In this document: positions 17,298-26,163 of the stretch, piece after piece
How positions within the stretch are numbered: the stretch's first letter is position 1
Layout of the letters: each line of letters begins with the position of its first letter
NCBI GenBank assembly: GCA_965657945.1
Contig: CBFHPW010000006.1
Span: 1 to 64,000 of the forward strand
Length of the DNA stretch: 64,000 nt
Direction of reading: 5' to 3'
DNA from: CAJJDF01 sp965657945
GTDB lineage: Bacteria; Bacteroidota; Bacteroidia; Flavobacteriales_D; CAJJDF01
Translations under genes and position numbers: made by a program
The notes under the pieces: generated by a model
The model's input: only the letters and a program-made list of their open reading frames with translations
The model's database searches: none
Told to the model about the DNA's origin: nothing

Positions 17298-17609
17298 ATG
17301 GGAAAAGGAGATAAAAAAACAAAAAAAGGAAAACGAATTATGAGTACTTGGGGGGTTCACCGTCCAAAGACAGATAAGACTAGTGCTGCTCCTGTAGCTA
17401 AAAAGAAAAAAACAACAGCCAAGCCAAAAGCCAAAGCTGCTGTCAAAAAAACTGAAGAAAAGAAAGTAGTAGCCGCTAAAAAAGAGTCTAAAACGACTAC
17501 CGACCTATCTTCGCATACTGTTGCTGAATTAAAGGCAATAGCAAAAGAAAAAGGAATTACAGGTTATACCTCATTAAAGAAAGCTGAATTAATTGCTGCT
17601 TTGAGCTAG
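17298..17609 (+). CDS. bTHX-like ribosomal protein fused to a SAP/Rho-N-like domain
   Basis: Residues 1-24 (MGKGDKKTKKGKRIMSTWGV then HRPK) match the entire small ribosomal protein bTHX, which binds the head of the 30S subunit. A Lys/Ala-rich linker (25-68) resembles histone-like tails. Residues 69-103 (DLSSHTVAELKAIAKEKGI onward, with GYTSLKKAELIAAL) form a helix-turn-helix-like SAP/Rho N-terminal fold that binds nucleic acid. The gene has its own promoter and terminator. A ribosomal or nucleoid-associated role is inferred. Stand-alone bTHX has about 26 residues, so the fusion is about four times longer. Confidence 0.75.
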   Translation: MGKGDKKTKKGKRIMSTWGVHRPKTDKTSAAPVAKKKKTTAKPKAKAAVKKTEEKKVVAAKKESKTTTDLSSHTVAELKAIAKEKGITGYTSLKKAELIAALS

Positions 17610-17660
17610 ACTATAACAAACAAAACATCCCAAAACAATCTGGGAAATTATCCGCCTTAA

Positions 17661-17702
17661 AAAAAACTACAGTGAAACAAGTTCCACTGTAGTTTTTTTT
17701 TG
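17661..17702 (+). terminator. Terminator of the bTHX-like gene
   Basis: A long stem (AAAAAACTACAGTG with CACTGTAGTTTTTT) encloses a 10-nt loop and continues into a T-run. Confidence 0.85.
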
Positions 17703-17757
17703 CTATTTAGAGACTTTTACTTCGTTGTGATGACCAATCTTAATGAGTATTTTTCAC

Positions 17758-17792
17758 AAAAAAAGAGGTTATCAACTGAATGACAACCTCTT
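17758..17792 (-). terminator. Terminator of tRNA-His
   Basis: On the minus strand a 12-bp stem with one mismatch (17763-17774 with 17781-17792) is followed by a T-run. It sits about 10 bp beyond the tRNA 3' end. Confidence 0.7.
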
Positions 17793-17802
17793 CAAAAATA
17801 AG

Positions 17803-17877
17803 GGTGGAAGATGGGACTCGAACCCACGACACCCGGCACCACAAACCAGTGCTCTAACCAACTGAGCTACAACCACC
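17803..17877 (-). tRNA. tRNA-His (GTG)
   Basis: The minus strand folds as a cloverleaf with D-arm GCTC...GAGC, anticodon loop TTGTGGT (anticodon GTG) and T-loop TTCGAGT. An extra 5' G (position -1, base 17877) opposite C73 (base 17803) is the identity mark of tRNA-His. CCA is not encoded. The acceptor stem reads GTGGTTG against CTTCCAC, which leaves two adjacent T-T mismatches at pairs 5-68 and 6-67; this is unusual. Confidence 0.88.
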
Positions 17878-17967
17878 ATTTTTTCGGTCTGCAAATATAG
17901 ATAATTTAAATTCTTTCCTGCAAATTTTATCGTTAGATTTTATGTTTATTTTTCATTTCAAATTTTG

Positions 17968-18072
17968 TAAATTTGGCATGCTTCCTGCTAAAGTTAAGGG
18001 AGTGTTAATGCAAGCAACCACCAATCTGGTAGCCCGTATGACTACCATACAGTAAAAGACAAATCATTCATT
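17968..18072 (+). promoter_or_regulatory. Promoter and 90-nt leader of the thioredoxin-fold gene
   Basis: TAAATTTG at 17968-17975 matches TAnnTTTG. Transcription from it would give an untranslated leader of roughly 90 nt. The leader contains a short hairpin (TGGTAG at 18027-18032 with CTACCA at 18042-18047). I recognise no known riboswitch. Confidence 0.5.
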
Positions 18073-19536
18073 ATGAAAAATATATTTCTTTCCATTTTAC
18101 TTCTTCTACAGATCCTATTTTTAATCGGACAAACAGAATACACCATTGACATAAAAATTAAAGGACTTACTGACTCGGTTGCATACCTTGGGACATACAC
18201 CGGAAAAAATTTATACTTTTACGACACTGCTGTTGTCAGAAAAGATGGAAGTTTTACATTTAAAAACAACAACATGCCACATGGAGTCTACGCGGTTATC
18301 CCCTCCATGAATCCTCCCAAATATTTTGATATTTTAGTAAATGAGCAAACTATAAAACTCGAAACAAATCTAGAAAATCTAGCGGGAAATGTAGTTGTAA
18401 AAAAATCGAAAGAAAACAAATTGTTTTTTGAGTATGTGCAATTTTTAGAAAAACAAGCCAAACTTAAAGAACCATTGATTAAAGAGAGAAAAATAGCATT
18501 CGAATCCAAAGAAACTAAAAAGGTAGATGAATTGAACAAAAAAATTATTGCAATAGATTCGGCTGTGATTGATTATCAAATAGCTGTTTCTACAAAAAAC
18601 ATTGATACGTATTTCGGCAAGTTAATTTCTATGTCTGTTGAAACTACAATTCCTGAACCCTCATTTCCTGTGGCTGATACCAATAAATGGAAATATGAGT
18701 ATTACACCAATCACTTTTGGGACAATGTTGATTTATCTGACGATAGATTAGGAAAGTCAGCCTTGTTTTACAATCAAATGGAAACTTATTTCATGAAAGT
18801 AATTGCACAGATTCCGGACACCATTAACCAAAGAATCGATGCTTTTATGAATCAACTTACCCCCAATGGATTCATGATGAAATCGGCAGTAGGGTTCTTG
18901 GCTTATGCGCACGCAAAAACAAAAATTATGGGGATGGAATCTGTTTACGTTTATGTTGCGGATAACTACATCCTAAACGGAAGAAGCAATTGGATCGATC
19001 AAGATAAAATTGAAAAACTTCGGCCCAAGGTGGATAAATTGAGACCAACCTTGATCGGTAAAATTGCCCCGAATATAATTTTAGCTGATACATCTGAGAA
19101 AAAGTGGATAAACTTAGCTAACGTAAACCACGAGTATACTTTACTCATTTTTTGGGCAGAAGATTGTGGACATTGCAAAAAAGAAATTCCAAAATTCAAG
19201 AAAGTATACGACAGTTTAAAAAACATATCAGAAATTGATTTGGAAGTGTATGCTGTTTGTACCAGTATTGAAAATGATGATTGGAGAAAGTTTATAAAAG
19301 AAAAAGAACTGGATTGGATTAATGTTTCTGACTTTCAAGAAATGCGAGAGGACCACATGAAGTACTTAATTGAAAAGAAAACAACGTTAGAAAGTATAAA
19401 CTACCGAAACATTTATGATGTTTTTGTTACACCTGTTGCCTACTTATTGGACAAGGACAAGCGTATTGTTGCCAAGCAATTCGATTCCGATCAGCTTTCT
19501 GAAATACTGAAGGTTTTGCAAAACAGAAAGAAATAA
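18073..19536 (+). CDS. TlpA/AhpC-like thioredoxin-fold envelope protein with N-terminal DUF4369-like domain
   Basis: A signal peptide (MKNIFLSILLLLQILFLIG) leads into a beta-rich N-terminal domain (about 20-110, with LTDSVAYLGTYTGKNLYFYD) of the DUF4369 type. A helical middle part follows, then a C-terminal thioredoxin fold starting around residue 330. The redox site is C365-G-H-C368 in FWAEDCGHCKKEIP. Such proteins act in the periplasm as thiol-disulfide reductants, for example in cytochrome c maturation or repair of oxidised envelope proteins. The partner here is unknown. The 487-residue length matches the Bacteroidota three-part architecture. Confidence 0.8.
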   Translation: MKNIFLSILLLLQILFLIGQTEYTIDIKIKGLTDSVAYLGTYTGKNLYFYDTAVVRKDGSFTFKNNNMPHGVYAVIPSMNPPKYFDILVNEQTIKLETNLENLAGNVVVKKSKENKLFFEYVQFLEKQAKLKEPLIKERKIAFESKETKKVDELNKKIIAIDSAVIDYQIAVSTKNIDTYFGKLISMSVETTIPEPSFPVADTNKWKYEYYTNHFWDNVDLSDDRLGKSALFYNQMETYFMKVIAQIPDTINQRIDAFMNQLTPNGFMMKSAVGFLAYAHAKTKIMGMESVYVYVADNYILNGRSNWIDQDKIEKLRPKVDKLRPTLIGKIAPNIILADTSEKKWINLANVNHEYTLLIFWAEDCGHCKKEIPKFKKVYDSLKNISEIDLEVYAVCTSIENDDWRKFIKEKELDWINVSDFQEMREDHMKYLIEKKTTLESINYRNIYDVFVTPVAYLLDKDKRIVAKQFDSDQLSEILKVLQNRKK

Positions 19537-19549
19537 AATTCTTCTAAAC

Positions 19550-19581
19550 TTGATATCACAAACTTGTATTTTTTATCTTTG
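19550..19581 (+). promoter_or_regulatory. Promoter of hutU
   Basis: TTG at 19550-19552, a 21-bp spacer and TATCTTTG at 19574-19581 fit the Bacteroidota consensus, 20 bp before the start. Confidence 0.6.
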
Positions 19582-19601
19582 AGACAATCAAAGAAAAAAC
19601 T

Positions 19602-21581
19602 ATGTTACATGAAATAAAGCTTGGAATCCCTCCAGAAATTCCAAAGAAGAAAGAATTTGATAAAACAATAAGTCACGCGCCAAAAAGGAAAGATATTCTT
19701 TCTGACGAAGAAAAGAAATTGGCCTTAAAAAATGCGCTACGATACTTTCCAAAAGACCAACACCGAACCCTGGTAAAAGAATTCAGAGAAGAACTAGAAA
19801 CATACGGTAGAATCTACATGTATCGATACATGCCAGATTATAAAATATATGCCCGACCAATAGAAGAATACCCTGCAAACTCAAAACAAGCTGCAGCGAT
19901 TATGTTAATGATTCAGAACAATCTGGATCACGCAATCGCTCAACATCCTCAGGAATTGATTACCTACGGTGGAAATGGTGGAGTGTTTCAGAACTGGGCT
20001 CAATATTTACTTACCATGCAATATTTGTCTGAAATGACAGATGAGCAAACTTTGGTGATGTATTCTGGTCATCCAATGGGGCTATTCCCGTCTCACAAAG
20101 ATGCTCCTCGTGTTGTGGTTACAAACGGTATGATGATACCTAACTATTCAAAACCAGACGATTGGGAAAAATTCAATGCATTAGGTGTTACCCAATATGG
20201 TCAAATGACTGCTGGATCCTACATGTATATTGGACCACAAGGTATTGTGCATGGGACAACCATTACTGTACTAAACGCTGGTAGAAAGATTTCTAAAAAT
20301 GGAGAAGGTTTAGCTGGAAAACTTTTTGTAACCTCCGGACTTGGTGGAATGAGTGGTGCTCAGCCAAAAGCAGGAAATATAGCAGGTTGCGTTACAGTTT
20401 GTGCCGAAGTAAATGACTTCGCTTCAATTAAAAGACATGAACAAGGTTGGGTAGACGAATTGATTGACAACATAGACGAATTGGTATCCCGAGTGCGACA
20501 AGCTAAAGAAAACAAAGAAGTTGTTTCCATTGCGTATCAAGGTAACATTGTAGATGTATGGGAAAGATTTGAACAAGAAGATATTTTTGTCGATTTAGGT
20601 TCCGACCAAACTTCTCTGCACAATCCATGGGCTGGAGGATACTATCCGGTTGGGTTGACCTACCAAGAAGCCAATAATATGATGGCTAATAAGCCTGAAG
20701 AATTTAAATCGTTCGTAGAAAAATCTTTGATAAGACAAACCAATGCCATTAATAGTCATGCAGCGAAGGGAACCTACTTCTTTGATTACGGAAATGCCTT
20801 TTTACTAGAAGCTTCAAGAGCTGGAGCAAATATCATGGCAGAAAATGGAATTAATTTTAAATACGCTTCCTATGTACAAGATATTATGGGACCCATGTGT
20901 TTTGATTACGGTTTTGGTCCTTTTAGATGGGTTTGTGCAAGCGGAAAAGATTCTGACTTAGATAAGACAGATGAAATTGCGTGTAAAGTACTTGAGGAGT
21001 TGGCGAAAGACTCACCCGAAGAAATCAAACAACAAATGTTAGACAATATCCAATGGATTAAGGGTGCCAAAGAAAATAAGCTGGTTGTGGGATCGCAAGC
21101 AAGAATATTATATGCCAACTCTGATGGGAGAATAAAAATAGCTCAAGCATTTAATGAAGCCATAGAAAAAGGAGAAATTGGTGAAATAATTTTAGGAAGA
21201 GACCACCACGATGTTTCGGGAACCGACTCGCCATACAGAGAAACGTCAAACATCTATGATGGATCCAGTTTCACAGCAGATATGGCAATACACAATGTGA
21301 TTGGCGATTCGTTCAGAGGAGCTACTTGGGTATCTATCCACAATGGTGGTGGTGTAGGCTGGGGCGAAGTAATAAATGGAGGATTTGGAATGTTACTAGA
21401 TGGAAGTGCTGACTCCTCTAGAAGATTGAAATCAATGCTATTTTGGGATGTAAATAATGGAATTGCCAGAAGAAGTTGGGCAAGAAATGAAGAAGCTATT
21501 TTTGCTATTAAACAAGCAATGAAAGACAATCCTGAACTCAAAGTAACCTTACCAAACCTAGTTGACGAAGATTTACTTTAG
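19602..21581 (+). CDS. hutU: Urocanate hydratase
   Basis: HutU converts urocanate to imidazolone propionate in histidine breakdown, using tightly bound NAD+. Recognisable blocks are ITYGGNGGVFQNWAQY, LVMYSGHPMGLFPS, TAGSYMYIGPQGIVHGTT, the glycine-rich GLGGMSGAQPKAGNIAG and FDYGFGPFRWVCASG. At 659 residues it is the long form (about 660-680, as in animals and Bacteroidota), not the roughly 555-residue proteobacterial form. hutH, hutI and a formimidoylglutamase are not adjacent, so the pathway is split over the genome or incomplete. Its own promoter lies just upstream. Confidence 0.95.
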   Translation: MLHEIKLGIPPEIPKKKEFDKTISHAPKRKDILSDEEKKLALKNALRYFPKDQHRTLVKEFREELETYGRIYMYRYMPDYKIYARPIEEYPANSKQAAAIMLMIQNNLDHAIAQHPQELITYGGNGGVFQNWAQYLLTMQYLSEMTDEQTLVMYSGHPMGLFPSHKDAPRVVVTNGMMIPNYSKPDDWEKFNALGVTQYGQMTAGSYMYIGPQGIVHGTTITVLNAGRKISKNGEGLAGKLFVTSGLGGMSGAQPKAGNIAGCVTVCAEVNDFASIKRHEQGWVDELIDNIDELVSRVRQAKENKEVVSIAYQGNIVDVWERFEQEDIFVDLGSDQTSLHNPWAGGYYPVGLTYQEANNMMANKPEEFKSFVEKSLIRQTNAINSHAAKGTYFFDYGNAFLLEASRAGANIMAENGINFKYASYVQDIMGPMCFDYGFGPFRWVCASGKDSDLDKTDEIACKVLEELAKDSPEEIKQQMLDNIQWIKGAKENKLVVGSQARILYANSDGRIKIAQAFNEAIEKGEIGEIILGRDHHDVSGTDSPYRETSNIYDGSSFTADMAIHNVIGDSFRGATWVSIHNGGGVGWGEVINGGFGMLLDGSADSSRRLKSMLFWDVNNGIARRSWARNEEAIFAIKQAMKDNPELKVTLPNLVDEDLL

Positions 21582-21608
21582 CATGTACAACTATTATAAT
21601 ACAAACTG

Positions 21609-21626
21609 ACAATCTGATCAGATTGT
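21609..21626. repeat. Perfect 18-bp palindrome after hutU
   Basis: ACAATCTGATCAGATTGT is its own reverse complement. It lies 27 bp after the hutU stop and has no loop, which is more like a protein-binding site than a terminator. Confidence 0.6.
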
Positions 21627-21640
21627 GAGGTAAAATCTAA

Positions 21641-21683
21641 AAAAAACAGAGAGAAATTTGACTAATTTTCACTCTATTTTTTT
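21641..21683. terminator. Probable terminator between hutU and alaS
   Basis: An 18-bp stem with three mismatches (A-run at 21641 pairing with the T-run ending near 21683) and a 6-nt loop. A/T runs on both sides mean it could act on both converging transcripts. Confidence 0.5.
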
Positions 21684-21873
21684 AGTTTAAAATTTGGTCA
21701 AATCAGACTGTTTTGTGTTTCTAAACTGCACCTTCCTTAATGTTTTTTAGGTAACACGGTTTATCATTCTTACTGTTATTTGTTAACGCCAATGAAATTA
21801 AAATTCGACTATAAAGCCAAAGATTATGTGTCAAAATCAAGATGACTGAATCAAATTAATTTGACAATATAAT

Positions 21874-24504
21874 TTAAGAAACAAAACTCTTTGCCAACTC
21901 CAACACCTTCTCAATCCCATCTGGATTACTCCCACCTGCAGAAGCAAAGAAAGGTTGTCCTCCTCCTCCACCATTGATTTCTTTGGCAAGTTCACGCACC
22001 ATGTTTCCTGCGTGCAGATCTTTGGATTTTGATAATTCTTCGGAAACCAAAATGGTAATATTTGCTTTTTCATCAGTTTCGTTGCACAACACCAAAAACA
22101 AATTATCCATCTCAGCTTTCAGTTGAAAAGCAATCGTTTTAATTCCTTTTGGATCCAAATCTACTTTTTTAGCCAAGAAATTAATTCCGTTTACTTCTTT
22201 GATTTCTTTCTTCAGGTCTTCTTTTAAATTTCCGGCATGAGCCGCTTTGAGTTTTTCAATTTCTTTGGCTTGTGCACTGTTCTTTTGCAACAATTCTTCC
22301 ACTGCCAATTTCAAGTCTTTAGGCGATTTTAATAGAGTTTTCAATTCATCTACAACTTTCAGTTTGTCGTTTACAAATTTATCGGCTGTTTCGCTAGTAA
22401 TGGCCTCTATTCGTCTTATTCCCGCAGCTGTAGAACTTTCTGAAGTGATTTTAAAAGAACCTATTTTCCCCGTGGATGAAACATGAATTCCTCCACATAG
22501 CTCGATGGAATCTCCAAACTGAATTACACGAACTAAATCTCCATACTTTTCTCCAAACAAAGCTTTTGCGCCTAACTCCTGAGCTTTTTTCATAGGAGTA
22601 TTTCGCAATTCATTCAAGTGTATGTCTTTGCGTATTTCTGTGTTTACACGAGTCTCAATTTCCGCTAGTTCTTCGTCCGTTACTTTACTGAAGTGTGAAA
22701 AATCAAAACGTAAATACTGTTCATTTACCAACGAACCTTTTTGCTCTACATGGCTTCCCAACACATCTTGCAATGCTTTGTGCAGCAAGTGTGTAGCTGT
22801 GTGATTATTAGCTGTCAATGCTCTTTTTTTTGCATTCACCACCGCATGAAACATCAACGTAGGATGCTCAGGTAATTTATCCGTGTAATGCAAAATAAGT
22901 CCATCTTCCTTTTTGGTATTGGTGATAAAAACTTTCTCATTTTCAGACTCAATAAATCCTGTGTCGCCTACTTGCCCACCTCCTTCTGCATAGAAAGGTG
23001 TGAAATTAAATACCAATTGATAAAACTCCTTGTTTTTGGCTTTTACCTTTCGGTATCGAGTGATATACACACTTGTATCTAATGAATCATATCCAATAAA
23101 TTCTTGGACATCATCGTCTTTCAATACTACCCAATCAGAAGTATCAACTTTACTTGCTTTTTTACTTCTGTCTTTTTGTTCTTGAAGACTAGTTTCAAAG
23201 TTTTTTTCAGATACCTCAAATCCATTTTCTGAGGCAATTAATGCCGTTAAATCAAACGGAAACCCAAAGGTATCATACAATTCAAATGCATCTTTCCCTT
23301 CTATTATTTTAGTTGATTTGTTGGCTTCCATCAAATCATCCATTCGTTTAATTCCTTGTTCCAAAGTTCGGTAAAAAGAAATTTCTTCCTCTTGTATCAC
23401 TTTGGTACACAGTTCTTTTTGTGCAACAAGCTCAGGAAATGCTTCTCCCATTTCTTTGGCCAATATCTCAACTAATTTATGGAAAAACGGTTCTTTCAAA
23501 TCCAATACTTGGTATCCATAACGCACCGCTCTTCTTAAGATTCTGCGAATTACATAACCTGCCCCAGTATTGGATGGCAATTGTCCATCTGCTATTGCAA
23601 AAGCTAATGTTCTTATGTGATCCGCAATTACTCGAATGGCAATGTTCGTTTTCGTTTGTTCTTCAGAGTGCCCTTCTCCTTCTTTGTATTTCTTCCCCGA
23701 AATCTTTTCGATTTCTTGAATTAAGGGAGAAAAAACATCTGTGTCGTAATTTGATTTTTTGCCTTGCATGGCCATCACCAATCGCTCAAATCCCATTCCT
23801 GTATCTACGTGCTGAGCCGGAAGTGGATGCAACGAACCATCCTTAATTCGGTTGTACTGCATAAATACCAAATTCCAAATCTCTACTACTTGTGGGTGAT
23901 CTTCATTCACCAATTCTCTTCCTCCCACTTTATCAATCTCAGCTTGGTCTCTTAAATCTACGTGAATTTCGGAGCAAGGTCCACACGGTCCTACTTCTCC
24001 CATTTCCCAAAAATTGTCTTTTTTATCTGCTAAAATAATTTTATCCTCCGAAACGATTTTACTCCAAATGTCTTTGGCCTCTTGATCCAAACTTGTGCTA
24101 TCTTCATTATCGCCCTCAAAAACTGTTACATACAATCTGTCTTTGTCCAGCTTGTAAACTTCGGTTAGTAATTCCCAAGCCCATTCGATGGCTTCTTTCT
24201 TAAAGTAATCTCCAAACGACCAATTCCCCAGCATCTCAAACATCGTGTGGTGGTAGGTGTCTACTCCTACTTCTTCCAAATCGTTGTGTTTTCCTGAAAC
24301 TCTCAAGCATTTTTGTGAATTGGCAACACGCGCATCTTTGATTTCTTTGTTTCCTAAAAACAAATCTTTGAATTGATTCATTCCGGCATTGTTGAACATC
24401 AAAGTAGGGTCATTCTTCACCACAATTGGCGCAGAATCAACTATTTTGTGTCCTTTCGATTCAAAAAAATCTTTGTATTGCTGGCGTATTTCCTTTGCAG
24501 TCAT
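21874..24504 (-). CDS. alaS: Alanine--tRNA ligase
   Basis: AlaRS charges tRNA-Ala and edits mischarged Ser and Gly. The class II catalytic domain begins KEIRQQYKDFFESKGH, with FNNAGMNQFKDLFLG and SQKCLRVSGKHNDLEEVG. The editing domain has the zinc motif HTATH near residue 565 and the later CGGIHVSSTG. The C-Ala domain ends with the glycine-rich GGGGGQPFFASAGG. The 876-residue length is standard. A minus-strand -7 element lies 24 bp upstream. Confidence 0.97.
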   Translation of the reverse strand: MTAKEIRQQYKDFFESKGHKIVDSAPIVVKNDPTLMFNNAGMNQFKDLFLGNKEIKDARVANSQKCLRVSGKHNDLEEVGVDTYHHTMFEMLGNWSFGDYFKKEAIEWAWELLTEVYKLDKDRLYVTVFEGDNEDSTSLDQEAKDIWSKIVSEDKIILADKKDNFWEMGEVGPCGPCSEIHVDLRDQAEIDKVGGRELVNEDHPQVVEIWNLVFMQYNRIKDGSLHPLPAQHVDTGMGFERLVMAMQGKKSNYDTDVFSPLIQEIEKISGKKYKEGEGHSEEQTKTNIAIRVIADHIRTLAFAIADGQLPSNTGAGYVIRRILRRAVRYGYQVLDLKEPFFHKLVEILAKEMGEAFPELVAQKELCTKVIQEEEISFYRTLEQGIKRMDDLMEANKSTKIIEGKDAFELYDTFGFPFDLTALIASENGFEVSEKNFETSLQEQKDRSKKASKVDTSDWVVLKDDDVQEFIGYDSLDTSVYITRYRKVKAKNKEFYQLVFNFTPFYAEGGGQVGDTGFIESENEKVFITNTKKEDGLILHYTDKLPEHPTLMFHAVVNAKKRALTANNHTATHLLHKALQDVLGSHVEQKGSLVNEQYLRFDFSHFSKVTDEELAEIETRVNTEIRKDIHLNELRNTPMKKAQELGAKALFGEKYGDLVRVIQFGDSIELCGGIHVSSTGKIGSFKITSESSTAAGIRRIEAITSETADKFVNDKLKVVDELKTLLKSPKDLKLAVEELLQKNSAQAKEIEKLKAAHAGNLKEDLKKEIKEVNGINFLAKKVDLDPKGIKTIAFQLKAEMDNLFLVLCNETDEKANITILVSEELSKSKDLHAGNMVRELAKEINGGGGGQPFFASAGGSNPDGIEKVLELAKSFVS

Positions 24505-24527
24505 TTTTGTTGTTTGCGATTAATCAA

Positions 24528-24535
24528 CAAAAATA
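24528..24535 (-). promoter_or_regulatory. -7 element of alaS
   Basis: TATTTTTG on the minus strand matches TAnnTTTG, 24 bp before the alaS start. Confidence 0.5.
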
Positions 24536-24605
24536 ACATAAATTGAGGTGAAACAAGAACTTGAAATAAAATATTATCCAGACCTTTTTCACTCCCAAAC
24601 TTTGC

Positions 24606-25388
24606 CTAAAACCGATAATGAATTCCTGCATTTATGGAAGTGTAAAAGTTCAAGAAATTACCTCCTTTGGCTACCACAAGATGTTCTTTGTATCGTTCGC
24701 TCGAGTAGTGATATTTTTCTTGCGCAATCATTTGAAGTTCGCTCGACAAAGTCATAAAAGAAGTGAAATAAAAACGGGGAGAAATATCTAACTTAAATCC
24801 TAAACGGACATTGAGTCCACAAGTGAAGTAATGATAAACTGAGTTTAAATCATTTAAATTACCGAAAGGATTAAGCGTATCGAAGACTGCTCCATATTGA
24901 AAATAGTTATATCCATTTTGTTCTACAGTATCTATTCCTCCTTCCACTACACGCTGGTAAGTTTCACGTCTTAAGTGGCCAAACGTTACCTCCCCTCCCC
25001 AAATCAAATTCAATTTCCAGACAGCAAAGGTTTTTTCGATTCCCAGTTCTATTCTTTGATAGTTTCCACTACCCAAACGATTTCTTGAAACACCAATTAA
25101 AGGAATAATGCTGTCGTTGGTTTGGAAAAACAAATACTCATTAGAACCAACAAAATGAAAGTTATTCAATCCTCCTAAATTAAAATTGGCTCTAAAATTA
25201 TACCGCGAATCAGAAAAAAATCTTCGATAGGTAATCCCAAAGTTTGGACTGCCATTTCCAAGGCCAAAATCCATACCCAAAGAGTTCTTATTTGATTTTG
25301 TAACAAACTCATCCGACTTTTGAGAATTTGAAAAGTTGCTTATCAAAACTATTGCCCATATGATAATCCATTTGTTTTTCATTTTCAT
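24606..25388 (-). CDS. Outer-membrane beta-barrel-like protein, unknown function
   Basis: I do not recognise a named family. The 260-residue protein has a signal peptide (about 1-22, ending FSNSQ) and repeated amphipathic strands such as LGMDFGLGNGSPNFGITYRR, LIWGGEVTFGHLRR and FLNFYTSINAGIHYRF. The C-terminal Phe and the strand pattern fit an outer-membrane barrel of about 10 strands. The start region offers two ATGs two codons apart (25388 and 25382). Confidence 0.6.
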   Translation of the reverse strand: MKMKNKWIIIWAIVLISNFSNSQKSDEFVTKSNKNSLGMDFGLGNGSPNFGITYRRFFSDSRYNFRANFNLGGLNNFHFVGSNEYLFFQTNDSIIPLIGVSRNRLGSGNYQRIELGIEKTFAVWKLNLIWGGEVTFGHLRRETYQRVVEGGIDTVEQNGYNYFQYGAVFDTLNPFGNLNDLNSVYHYFTCGLNVRLGFKLDISPRFYFTSFMTLSSELQMIAQEKYHYSSERYKEHLVVAKGGNFLNFYTSINAGIHYRF

Positions 25389-25467
25389 TACTTTTAGTTT
25401 AAATTAAGAGGGTGTAAAACGCCACTTATTCATTATTTAGTATTCGTTCAATTAAAAGTAAATAATT

Positions 25468-26142
25468 TTGAAATCATTCCATTCACTCTACATTGTTATC
25501 CTAACAATTATTCTGGCCTCCTGTGCTTCTTCAAGATTTGTGGAGCCTCTCGAAAAAGGTCAGCAAGTATTGGCCTTAGATGTTGGTGGTCCTACCATAG
25601 AATTTGGTGGAGCGGTAATCCCAATCCCTTTAAGTTCTGTTGTTTATGCGCGCGGAATTGACACAAACCTTACCGTATTTGGCAGTATTCATTTCACCTC
25701 TTTGCTCTTCGGTAATATTCAAACGGATATAGGAGCGACTTATAGAATCTATGAATCAAAAAAACCTTTCATTCCTTCGCTTAGTACTTCAGTAAACGGA
25801 AATGCGGTGTACGACATGAATGATAGGATGTTTAAGTTTTGGCCACAACTGGATGTTAATGCATTTTGGAACTTTGGGGCAAATGAGCATTATTTCTATG
25901 CGGGTGTTTCTAATTGGTGGGAACTTGGTGCGTTTCGTTCCCAAGAAAGACCTCAGCTAGACAGGTGGCTTGTGAATCCGCAGCTGGGTGTTGTTCTCAA
26001 ATCAAAAAAATGGTTCTATTCCATAGAAACTAAATTTCTGGCACCGAGTCACAACAATGTCAATTTGTTTGTTCCTTATTTTTCTATTCTTGGGGAAAAT
26101 GGAGCTTCTGGAATCTATTTTGGAATTGGCAGAAAATTTTAA
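25468..26142 (+). CDS. Lipoprotein with beta-barrel-like strands, unknown function
   Basis: The start is a TTG at 25468; an in-frame stop lies three codons upstream, so no ATG is available. The N-terminus is a clear lipoprotein signal (IVILTIILASC, lipobox LASC, Cys19). The 224-residue mature part has many short strands (FWNFGANEHYFYAGVSNWW, FSIETKFLAPS-like, YFGIGRKF) and ends in Phe. Function is unknown. The alpha/beta hydrolase lipoprotein gene follows 21 bp downstream on the same strand. Confidence 0.6.
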   Translation: MKSFHSLYIVILTIILASCASSRFVEPLEKGQQVLALDVGGPTIEFGGAVIPIPLSSVVYARGIDTNLTVFGSIHFTSLLFGNIQTDIGATYRIYESKKPFIPSLSTSVNGNAVYDMNDRMFKFWPQLDVNAFWNFGANEHYFYAGVSNWWELGAFRSQERPQLDRWLVNPQLGVVLKSKKWFYSIETKFLAPSHNNVNLFVPYFSILGENGASGIYFGIGRKF

Positions 26143-26163
26143 CTCATTAAACCTACTACAATT

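Noticed and set aside
23421..23846. Plus-strand 141-codon open frame inside alaS
   Set aside because: Antisense shadow; alaS motifs are continuous through this region.
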